Assembly: GCA_016926315.1 (NCBI GenBank)
Contig: JAFGOU010000158.1
Span: 1 to 10,573, forward strand
Origin: Chitinispirillaceae bacterium
GTDB lineage: Bacteria; Fibrobacterota; Chitinivibrionia; Chitinivibrionales; Chitinispirillaceae
DNA length: 10,573 bases
Direction of reading: 5' to 3'
The notes under the pieces were generated by a model. The model had not been told where the DNA came from. It searched no databases and worked only from the letters and a program-made list of their open reading frames with translations. A program made the translations under genes and the position numbers. Below, piece after piece: positions 1 through 7,200 of this stretch. Within the stretch, counting starts at the first letter, position 1. Every line of letters begins with the position of its first letter.

Positions 1-973
1 CTGCAAGGGCCCCGACCGCGCTTCCGGCGAGACCGATGGCAAACGCCTCGATGGAAATGAGCCGCAGCAGATCCCGTTTTCCCGCGCCCACGCATTTGAG
101 ATAGGCGATCTCGCGCCTTCGTTCGAGTACCGCCATGAGCATGGTATTGATCACGCCGAAAATGGAGATGATAAAGGCAACGGCCACCATGACGAACATG
201 ATCACCCGCGTTGAGCTGAAAAACCGCAGGATGCCGTCGGAGAGCTCCTTTGACCCGAGGACAAAGTAATCTGACGGCAGCATGGCGCGGATCTGGTTCT
301 TACTGGCGTCGAGCGTGGTAATCTCCTTCAGCTTGAGCGCGATTGCCGAGAGCTTTCCCTCGCGGCCGACAAGCTTCTGCGCGAGGGGCAACGGCATGAA
401 AAAGATGCCGTCGTCCTGGCTGTAATTGCGCTTGAGGATGCCGGAGACCACGAATTCCCGCTGAAAATGTTCGGTGTACATTTTATCGCCGACGTTAAGC
501 TTTTCTATGCGCGCTATCTCGGCTCCGAGCACGACCGAGGTATCGCTCGTAAACCAGCCGCCCGATACATAAGTCCAGTCCGGCTTGACTGCGGCAACCG
601 CCTCATCGACCCCCATAAAAATATCGGTTCGCGACCCGTCTTCGGTGGTCACGGCAAAAAGCTGGAACGGCATGACCGCGCTGAGCTGCGGCATGGCGCG
701 GAGCTTCGGGACCAACGTCTCGTCCACATACAGCGGGCTGAGCCCGCCCTGGGCGATCACCGAGGCTGCTTCGATCGGGCACCCCTCCTTGGTGACGTAC
801 ATATGGACGCCGGTTTTTTCAACCAGTTCACTTTTTACCGCGGATGAATACCCTTTATCCAGCGACAGCACTACGGTCAGCGTTGCCGCGGACACGGCAA
901 GACTGAGACCGGTGAGCAGGCTGCGGACCGGGTTACGCCTCAGATTACTCAACGCTACTTTGGTAAAATTCAT
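1..973 (-). CDS. FtsX/MacB-type ABC transporter permease, C-terminal end cut off by the window edge
   Basis: This is an inner-membrane permease of the FtsX/MacB (type VII) ABC family. Such proteins couple cytoplasmic ATP hydrolysis to movements of a periplasmic domain. I translated the frame from ATG at 973 and it stays open to base 1 (324 codons). Residues 18-38 form the first membrane helix. About residues 45-250 form a MacB-like periplasmic core containing G64-C-P-I-E-A-A-S71. Helix 2 is near 257-282, followed by the classic family stretch VLERRREIA (about 282-290) and a cytoplasmic GAGKRDLL loop, with helix 3 starting near 306. The remaining C-terminal part lies outside. The start is supported by an AAGGGAG ribosome site at 979-985 that overlaps the stop codon of the preceding lipoprotein gene 10 bases away, so the two are probably translationally coupled. 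From memory, the GCPxEAAS motif recurs in permeases near DUF2318/P19-type metal uptake genes; the substrate cannot be read from this sequence. The cognate ATPase is not in view and may follow to the left. Confidence 0.9.
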   Translation of the reverse strand, partial: MNFTKVALSNLRRNPVRSLLTGLSLAVSAATLTVVLSLDKGYSSAVKSELVEKTGVHMYVTKEGCPIEAASVIAQGGLSPLYVDETLVPKLRAMPQLSAVMPFQLFAVTTEDGSRTDIFMGVDEAVAAVKPDWTYVSGGWFTSDTSVVLGAEIARIEKLNVGDKMYTEHFQREFVVSGILKRNYSQDDGIFFMPLPLAQKLVGREGKLSAIALKLKEITTLDASKNQIRAMLPSDYFVLGSKELSDGILRFFSSTRVIMFVMVAVAFIISIFGVINTMLMAVLERRREIAYLKCVGAGKRDLLRLISIEAFAIGLAGSAVGALA

Positions 974-978
974 AGATT

Positions 979-985
979 CTCCCTT
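979..985 (-). promoter_or_regulatory. Ribosome binding site of the FtsX-type permease, overlapping the upstream stop codon
   Basis: The minus strand reads AAGGGAG here, ending 5 bases before the ATG at 973. Its first two bases belong to the TAA stop (984-986) of the lipoprotein gene. A ribosome finishing the lipoprotein would sit on this site, which suggests translational coupling. Confidence 0.7.
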
Positions 986-1349
986 ATTCCATTTTCAGTC
1001 CGTGAGCGGTGACGACCACCTGTCCGGTCCCGCTGGTGACTTCGGCAAAAAGCGTCACCGGCTTGCCAAGGGGAAGTTTCGGGAATTTGAACCCCTGCGG
1101 AAAGATCAGGGTGGAATGGGTCCCCTCTTTATAGGTGAATTCACACAGCGAGGGGCACTGGGCTGAGACGATCCCTTTCATGACCACTTTTTTCCCGTTA
1201 TACTCGGCGGGAGAGGCCATGACCTGGGCAAGTTTGACCTGCGGGGCGTCGGCAGGTATTGCAGCCCCGAGGTCTTTTGTTTTACAACCAAAAAAAAGGA
1301 GAATACAGGAGACCAGGGTTATTCCGTACATAAATCTTGCGCTGCGCAT
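984..1349 (-). CDS. Small lipoprotein with an OB-fold-like, DUF4920-type domain and a CxxxC motif
   Basis: The 121-residue product starts with a short basic N-terminus and a hydrophobic stretch ending in L-F-F-G-C22. That is an acceptable though not ideal lipobox (Phe at -3), so I predict a lipid-anchored periplasmic protein. Residues 38-118 follow the pattern of DUF4920/OB-fold domains: a VKLAQVMASPAEYNGKKV segment, a beta strand ending in C65-P-S-L-C69, then alternating strands and a final VVVTAHGLKME. The DUF4920 members I recall have two cysteines at this place but with wider spacing, so the assignment is by resemblance. The cysteine pair suggests metal binding or thiol redox chemistry; this is inference. 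An AAAGGA ribosome site at 1358-1363, 8 bases before ATG at 1349, supports the start over the second Met (residue 7). Ten bases separate its TAA from the ATG of the ABC permease, so this protein probably works with that transporter as an accessory or substrate-delivery lipoprotein. Confidence 0.85.
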   Translation of the reverse strand: MRSARFMYGITLVSCILLFFGCKTKDLGAAIPADAPQVKLAQVMASPAEYNGKKVVMKGIVSAQCPSLCEFTYKEGTHSTLIFPQGFKFPKLPLGKPVTLFAEVTSGTGQVVVTAHGLKME

Positions 1350-1370
1350 AATAACATCCTTTCGAAATTT

Positions 1371-1376
1371 AGTATA
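1371..1376 (-). promoter_or_regulatory. Possible -10 box for the lipoprotein/permease pair
   Basis: The minus strand has TATACT here, five of six matches to the TATAAT consensus, inside a 135-base gap that otherwise has no gene. No good -35 box lies 16-18 bases upstream (best is a weak TGGTGG-like stretch). Initiation about 7 bases downstream would leave a leader of roughly 14 bases, with the AAAGGA ribosome site right at its 5' end, which is tight. I give it only as a candidate; the pair may instead be read from upstream. Confidence 0.25.
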
Positions 1377-1451
1377 GGAGGAATCCCGGTATCCACCATA
1401 GGCATATGGCAGAATAGCCGGCGAATCTGTTCGTGCTGTCAGACTACGGTG

Positions 1452-1474
1452 ATGGTCCGGCTGGTCCGGACTAT
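1452..1474 (-). terminator. Hairpin just downstream of the cysteine-rich gene; weak terminator candidate
   Basis: Bases 1452-1460 pair with 1466-1474 to give a 9-base-pair stem (one G-U pair) around a 5-base loop. It begins about ten bases past the TGA of the cysteine-rich gene (1485-1487). Neither strand has a run of T after the stem, so it does not look like a standard intrinsic terminator. It may instead mark the 3' end of a transcript, attenuate readthrough, or protect from exonucleases. Confidence 0.3.
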
Positions 1475-1484
1475 ATGGGTAGAA

Positions 1485-1904
1485 TCAAAGGCGCAGGACC
1501 GTGCAGGAAATTTGGGGCATCAGGAAGAGCGGGCCCGGAGGAAATTTGTTGTCTATCGTGACGGTCGGGTGGATGTCGCTGACCGGGGTAGCGCCGTTGG
1601 TAAACGGGTGATGGGGCGACTGGAATTGCCGTCTGGCACTGTTGTCGGGCGACGGGTTGGTCAGGGTCGCATATGGTGAAAAATGGGAATCGCAGGTATA
1701 ACACGAAGAGTGGTCGTCACATGAGGCCCCCTCGTCGCAGCAACTGGAGTTCTCAACAGTGCAGCACGGCGCGTTACAGGAGGCAGTGGAGTGAGAATAG
1801 GCCGCAAAAGGTGCCGCTTGGATCAGCCCTGCCAGAACAAAAAGACCGGCAAACCTGATTGCAGTCAAAACAGGTCCCTTAAGGTTCATCATATCTATAA
1901 ACAT
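1485..1904 (-). CDS. Exported cysteine-rich small protein of unknown family
   Basis: The 139-residue product is not one I can assign to a named family. Residues 8-36 look like a signal peptide or N-terminal anchor: K9, hydrophobic 11-30, then small residues (AAPFAAYS) that would suit cleavage. A dense cysteine cluster follows immediately: C43, C47, C48, C55, C56, C62, C68 and C71, including a C68-Y-T-C71 pair, with H38, H65 and H74 nearby and several Asp/Glu residues. The second half is Pro/Ser/Thr-rich and apparently unstructured, ending in a short hydrophobic tail with C134. The arrangement suggests periplasmic binding of a soft metal (copper, zinc, cadmium or similar); it resembles small orphan proteins I have seen near heavy-metal efflux genes, but that is recollection. 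The ATG at 1904 is preferred over Met5/Met6 because AGGA at 1914-1917 precedes it by 9 bases. It starts 65 bases after the tamL stop and is followed by a 135-base gap before the DUF4920-like gene. Confidence 0.72.
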   Translation of the reverse strand: MFIDMMNLKGPVLTAIRFAGLFVLAGLIQAAPFAAYSHSTASCNAPCCTVENSSCCDEGASCDDHSSCYTCDSHFSPYATLTNPSPDNSARRQFQSPHHPFTNGATPVSDIHPTVTIDNKFPPGPLFLMPQISCTVLRL

Positions 1905-1940
1905 AATCTATTTTCCTATCCTTCGCCATACTATCATGTT

Positions 1941-1955
1941 TTCGAACTGTTCAAA
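1941..1955. promoter_or_regulatory. Short inverted repeat between tamL and the cysteine-rich gene, possible operator
   Basis: The 15-base sequence consists of arms TTCGAAC and GTTCAAA around a central T, with one mismatched pair. It lies 36 bases upstream of the ATG of the cysteine-rich gene. On the minus strand the right-hand arm includes TTGAAC, which could act as a -35-like element, with only weak -10 options (TAGTAT, TATGGC) downstream. Position and symmetry suit a repressor or activator site, for instance for a metal sensor, but the arms are short and the evidence is weak. It could equally be chance. Confidence 0.22.
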
Positions 1956-1969
1956 CCGATAGTGCACCC

Positions 1970-4249
1970 TCAGAACGGGTACCCGATCGCAATGTTCCAC
2001 ACCATGTTACGCCTCCTCCACGACTTGTCGCCAAAGGTCCCGCTTACCTCCGTCTGGGATGGCCAGGGTTTATAGATCGGTACGCCCAGATCGAGTCGAA
2101 GGATAAAAAGCGTAATATCAAAACGCAGCCCTGCGCCGGTTCCCAGGGCGAGTTCCCGGTAAAATCGGTTAACATTAAAGGTCTCCGAATCGGTCCCGGA
2201 TAACAGCCAGGTATTCCCGGCATCGATAAAGGTCGCGCCCTTGAGAAAACCGATCAGCGGGAAACGGTATTCCAGGTTGGCTTCGACCTTGCAATCACCT
2301 CCCGGTTCCAGAAAAGAGGCGCCTTTCCGGGGAATGCTGGTTCCCGGTCCAACGGAGTTGATCGGAAAAGCGCGAAGGCTCGACGGCCCGCCGCAGAAAA
2401 ATTGTTTTGAATACGGCAGCGTTGCCGAGTTGCCGTATGGTAATCCGGCGCCGGCATAGAGACGCACAACCAGTTTTTGCGACAACGACAGGTTGGTGAC
2501 ATTCCTGGCGTCGAGGGTGATACGCGCGAATTGCGAATAAATCGAACCCGCAACCGTCAGCGGCTGGTCTGCCGAGGGTGACTTGCCGGTAAAAAGGATA
2601 TGACCGGCGGAGAACGCATTACCGGAAAGTTCTGTAGTGCCATTGAAAAAAAACTGGTTCTTCTGCTTTGGGGCGAACTGTTCGTTAAACGTATAGGAAT
2701 AATAGCTCCCTGCAATAAACTGGTCTTCGTAACTCTTCCTTAGATAAAGGTTTGTATCGAGAAGACGGGTAAAAGCCTGGGATTTATTGGTGAGCGTCAT
2801 ATAGTTCACGGTCACGGGGTTCAACTCATGCCCTGTTCTCCTGTTCTGCCGCCATTTGAAACCATAAGTGAACAGGAGCGATTTAGAGTCAAAGAAGTTG
2901 ATACGGCGCACATAGTTGTAACCGACTGAAAACCGGGTTTTTGGTACCACCACTCCCCGCGGGTTCAACAGGATAAAGGGGACGAAAAACCTCGGGATGG
3001 TATAATCCAGCTGGGGACTCAGCTCGTACGAGTAAAGGTTTCTGTCAATGGTAAAGAGTTGCGCTTCCACGGAACTACTCATCGTAAGATTGAGCATTTC
3101 CGCGCCGCCGAAGACGTTTCGGTCGCTGTAATTCAACTTGAGTTGCGGCCCGACGAAATCGTTCGATTTTGAAACCAGCGTCAGCTCCGACCGCAACGAC
3201 CTTTTCTGGAGGGGCGTGAGGAGTATTTCAACGTCGAGGCCGCCGATTTTCGCCGTGTCGCTTTCTGTAAATCTTATGGCAGCGTATTTAAAATTGCCCA
3301 TACTCATGATCCTGCTAAGGGTACGGTTGTGTTGCCGTCTCGTGTACAGGCGGTTCTTTCTGAGGGCACAGGCGCGAACAATCACACGCGGCTTGATCGA
3401 TGAGGTACCGATGATGGTTACGGAATCGACCACCACGGTATCTATTTCCTCACCTTGCGCATCACGGTCCAGGGAATATGACGGATTGATGGTGATATTC
3501 CTTATACGATAGGCGGTTCGCGCCTCGGCGGGAACATCGCCCGTGAGCGCCAAACGGAGGTCAACGGTCCTCGCCTCATGGCCGGTGTCGGCGGCAAACA
3601 GCAGATATTCGGAATTGAAATAGAAATACCCCTCCTCTTTAAGAACCGAATCGATCCGAACGCGCTCCGCTTTCAGAAGAGACAGATCGTAAGGGTCGCC
3701 AACCCTCACAAGGGAGGAGTGGACAAGAGAAGCGATGCGTTGCGACAGTGAATCGCTTTCACGTTTATAGGTAATGGTCCTGACGCGAAACGGCGGATGC
3801 ACCCTGCACGAATAGACGACACCGGCGGTACGCTCCTTTTCAACCAGGGAAAAAGTGGTGGCGCTGTTGAAGATTCCGATATTAAAAAGCTTTGTATCAA
3901 TGAACTCTGCCGTTGCCGAGGGGTTCACGTTCGACATATATACCGGCGGTTCTCCGGCGGTTTTTTTCAGCCATGCGCGGAATCCCCTCTGTACCGAATC
4001 AGGCGCCAGGGAGTGGAACCAGAGCTTCGGGTAGAAGCCGAGAAAACTCTTGTTGGGTCTGGGCCGCAGCGCCTCCCGGGCGGTCTTTTCAACGAGCCTC
4101 TTGTCCACAGGTTTTTCGGTGGAAAGTACCGTAATTTTTGCGCCGGTAAAAAGCCGGTCGGTGCCTGTTGCGAAACGGGAGCCGGCGCACGATGCGATCA
4201 GCAGAAGGGAAGCCAGAATTGGCGCCAGCAGGGAAAATCTATTCGTCAT
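1970..4249 (-). CDS. tamL: TamL: Omp85/BamA-superfamily outer-membrane lipoprotein, partner of TamB
   Basis: This 759-residue protein should be an outer-membrane beta-barrel that works with TamB in outer-membrane protein assembly and/or phospholipid transport. Residues 1-20 are a signal peptide ending in I-A-S-C21, a lipobox, so the N-terminus is probably lipidated; that distinguishes TamL from proteobacterial TamA. Residues 30-345 hold POTRA-like segments. They include the family-typical R-P-N-K-S-F-L-G stretch, a GEPPV stretch, and EEGYFYFNSEYL, with a third segment starting at VDSVTIIGTSSI. From about residue 350 alternating aromatic strands form the barrel. GGPSSLRAFP near 620-629 corresponds to the VRGF-type loop 6 motif, with the Arg kept and Ala replacing Gly. 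The protein ends in Phe, as expected for BAM-folded barrels. AAAGGA at 4255-4260 supports the start. The gene overlaps the 3' end of tamB by 11 bases, indicating coupled expression. Length agrees with TamL proteins. Loss of a residue-level alignment means POTRA boundaries are approximate. Confidence 0.93.
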   Translation of the reverse strand: MTNRFSLLAPILASLLLIASCAGSRFATGTDRLFTGAKITVLSTEKPVDKRLVEKTAREALRPRPNKSFLGFYPKLWFHSLAPDSVQRGFRAWLKKTAGEPPVYMSNVNPSATAEFIDTKLFNIGIFNSATTFSLVEKERTAGVVYSCRVHPPFRVRTITYKRESDSLSQRIASLVHSSLVRVGDPYDLSLLKAERVRIDSVLKEEGYFYFNSEYLLFAADTGHEARTVDLRLALTGDVPAEARTAYRIRNITINPSYSLDRDAQGEEIDTVVVDSVTIIGTSSIKPRVIVRACALRKNRLYTRRQHNRTLSRIMSMGNFKYAAIRFTESDTAKIGGLDVEILLTPLQKRSLRSELTLVSKSNDFVGPQLKLNYSDRNVFGGAEMLNLTMSSSVEAQLFTIDRNLYSYELSPQLDYTIPRFFVPFILLNPRGVVVPKTRFSVGYNYVRRINFFDSKSLLFTYGFKWRQNRRTGHELNPVTVNYMTLTNKSQAFTRLLDTNLYLRKSYEDQFIAGSYYSYTFNEQFAPKQKNQFFFNGTTELSGNAFSAGHILFTGKSPSADQPLTVAGSIYSQFARITLDARNVTNLSLSQKLVVRLYAGAGLPYGNSATLPYSKQFFCGGPSSLRAFPINSVGPGTSIPRKGASFLEPGGDCKVEANLEYRFPLIGFLKGATFIDAGNTWLLSGTDSETFNVNRFYRELALGTGAGLRFDITLFILRLDLGVPIYKPWPSQTEVSGTFGDKSWRRRNMVWNIAIGYPF

Positions 4250-7200
4250 CGCGATCCTTTCCGCCTTTCCCGGGCTTCCTGAAAAGATGGCGCCAGAAGT
4301 CGAAATTCCGGGAATAGACGACCCCTACGCCGGTTTTGGTGAGCTGGCCGTCGAGAGCGCCCTCATACTGCATCTGACGGAACCCCTTGAGGCTGTATCT
4401 GCCGTCAGCGGTCAGCTTATACTCTACCGCGACATTACCGCCGAAATCCTTGGCTGCATTTTGATTATCTTTATCACCCTGGACATCAAACACACCTCCG
4501 ACCTCAACGCTCAGCCGTTCATTAAAAAGCTGTTTTTTAACGCCGAGATCCACCATGGTTTTTCCAACCGTCTGGCCGGAATCAATATTGTCCCAGGATT
4601 GGAGGCCGATATTAAATTGAAAGCCCGGCAGCAGTGATGACCCCCATTGATTGAGCTGGGCGGATAAAAAACCGCTGACGCTCGACCGGGCGACCGAAGC
4701 AAGCTGAATGCCCCCGGCCTGGTCTAACGGGTTCTCCGGAATGAACTTTCCGAGGACCAGCAGCGCGAACACCTGTTTATTCAGCGCCGTGGGGTCCTGG
4801 TTGATCTGCGCAAGCCTTGCGTCGATCATACCGCCTAATTCGCCCTTATCGGCAGGCGCGAGGTCCAGACCGAAGGAGATGTCCGGTTTACGGAGCGGGC
4901 CATTAAAATGCAAAACCACTTCAAATTGAAGCGGCTTCCGGTAACGGTTATGCTCTTCGGAAGGGACCTGACCGACAACAAGGTCGATTGGCGCCGCGCT
5001 TACCGCATACTGCGCTACGATAGCGGCGTTCGCGTTTGCCGGATCGCCGTTCCACATGAGCGTGCTGCCGGACCGGATCGTGAACTTTTTCTGCTGCAGC
5101 GGCGGCAGGGTCACGGTATAGCTGCCGTCCGACAACCGGTACGTGCCGGTGAGACTCATCTTGCCGCTTTTATCCAGGCCGAAATTTAACGCAGCATCAC
5201 CCCTGGCCACGAGCGCGTCCTGCGTTGACGGGTCGGGAATAAGCCGGAGCGTTACGCCCTGATTTATTTCGATCTCTGATGTCAAATCGATGCCCCTGAA
5301 CGTCCCGTTTTTTTTCTTTTTTCCGGCAGCGGACCGGTCGTTTACCGATGCCGTGTCTCGGCCGGCAAAGACGACAATATCTTCTCCGCGGTCGTTTTTT
5401 GCGCCGGCTTCGGGTACGGCAAACGTAAGGGAGGACGGGGATTTTACCACCACCCGGGAATCGATATCCGGCAACCGGGAAGTTCCCCTGATCACCGCCT
5501 GCCAGTCAACGATCAAACGCCCGTAAAAAACCGGGTTGATCCGTTCGTCGGTGCTAAGCAGAAGAAAATTATCGGCATTTGCCCTCAGATCGAACCGGAA
5601 GAGCCCGGCGGAATCCGCGATTATAACCCCGGAAAGCCTTGCCAGATGGTTCTGCCGGTCCCGTATCGAAAAACGGTTGAAAAAAACACCGGCATTTTTT
5701 ATCTCGATTGCTTCTTCTCCTAAACGGATCGTACTGTTAAGCGCGGCGGGGATGAAGGATGCGTCCCTGAAATGCAGGGTACCATTCATGAGAGGCTTTT
5801 TTCCTTCTAACTTGTATGCGAAAGTACCCTGCAATACCCCTCGGCTACCGCTGATGGCCTTTGCCGTGAACGGTTCAATACTCTTCAGTGACAAATTTCG
5901 GATATCCGCGACGATGTCGATGACAGGCGCGGCCGGTCCGGTGGCGAAGGAACCCTCTATCCGGGCGTTATTCTCCTGGCCCGTAAGGTTTGCAACAACC
6001 TGGTACTTTCCTTTATCCGGATTCTCCGCCTTCAGGGAAAGCGACCCGAGGTTTACGTTTTGTACCTGCAGGTCGCGAAGGTCGGCTGTAACACCCATGA
6101 AGGAGCTGTCCCCTTCCCTGCGCAAATTGAACTTTGCGTGGAGCATGCCGTCGATGAACGTCGAATCGATGGCGATCGTCCGGGAAAGCGATCCGAGACC
6201 GATGTTTTCAACGGTGATCGACAGATCGTCGCGAGCGGCGGAAGTTGCGGATGAAACCGTAACGCCGGCGTTGTCTCTCGAAAGGGAGAAATCACGGACC
6301 GTCACCCGCCGGTCCTTTACTCTGACGTAATTGTCTCTGGAAACGGTCCATGGGTGGCCGCCCAGGTAAAAACGGGAAGGATCGAGCGTCAGAATCAAGC
6401 CGCTGTCAGAGGTTCGGGCAGAGAGCGTGGCGTAAACCGCAGAATCCAGGTTTTCTCCATTGACCATAACCGTGAGGGTCGCTTTTTCACCGGCCGAGGT
6501 GCCTCGTAAATCAACCTCAAAAATTCCTGCACGGGCGTGGGTGATTTCCTTCGCCGTCAGTGTGTACGCCAGGCGATTTTCCTCCACCATCACCCTGGCG
6601 TGTACGCCCGATGATAGTATGCCTTTGTATTCACTGCGCTCTACGCCTGCCTCGGCAGTGAGTTTTTGCTCTTTTTCCACATATCCCACCCGGACTCTGA
6701 CCTCTTCCAGCAGGGTCAGTTCCGGCAACAGAAGGCCGTTGAGAAGGGGATGGTTATGCACCGCAATGTCCAGGGTCATATCACCAAGGTCAGGAGCATG
6801 AATCGAGTCGGCCTTACCATTCAGGAATGGAAGAGCGTTGAGAACCAGCCTTCCGAGGCCGGTAACGGCCTTATCCAGCGGGTCGGCGCCTTTATATCGC
6901 ACCTCCAGTGCAGGGCTGTGGATGTCCAGTGTCCGGCCCTGCGCCGAGGTCGTTATCGCAGCAACGAGCGAGTCAAGACGATACACGGTCCCGCTTTTTA
7001 CCAAAGAAAAGTCCGTCATTGCAAGCCTGCCCGATAAGGCAGCCAGGTTCCCGCCTTTCAGGTCCGCTTCAATCCGGGCGCTGACGCTAAGAGTGTCCTT
7101 GATGAGTCGTAATGCATGGAGATCAGCTTGTTTCAGGCCCACTTTGCACCGGATGTGTTCGCGGTCCTTTGCCACCATCAGGTCCCCATCAAGTGATAAT

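Noticed and set aside
467..1166. Overlapping plus-strand frames of 126 and 193 codons at the left side
   Set aside because: They are antisense to the FtsX-type permease and the lipoprotein, both of which have motifs, ribosome sites and coupled spacing.
1471..1704. Alternative minus-strand frame of 77 codons overlapping the end of the cysteine-rich gene
   Set aside because: It has no signal peptide or ribosome site worth noting and is Pro/Arg-rich. The 139-residue frame with signal sequence and Cys cluster is the better reading.
5536..6330. Plus-strand open frame of 264 codons opposite the middle of tamB
   Set aside because: Ser/Arg-rich antisense shadow with no domain signs; tamB explains the DNA.
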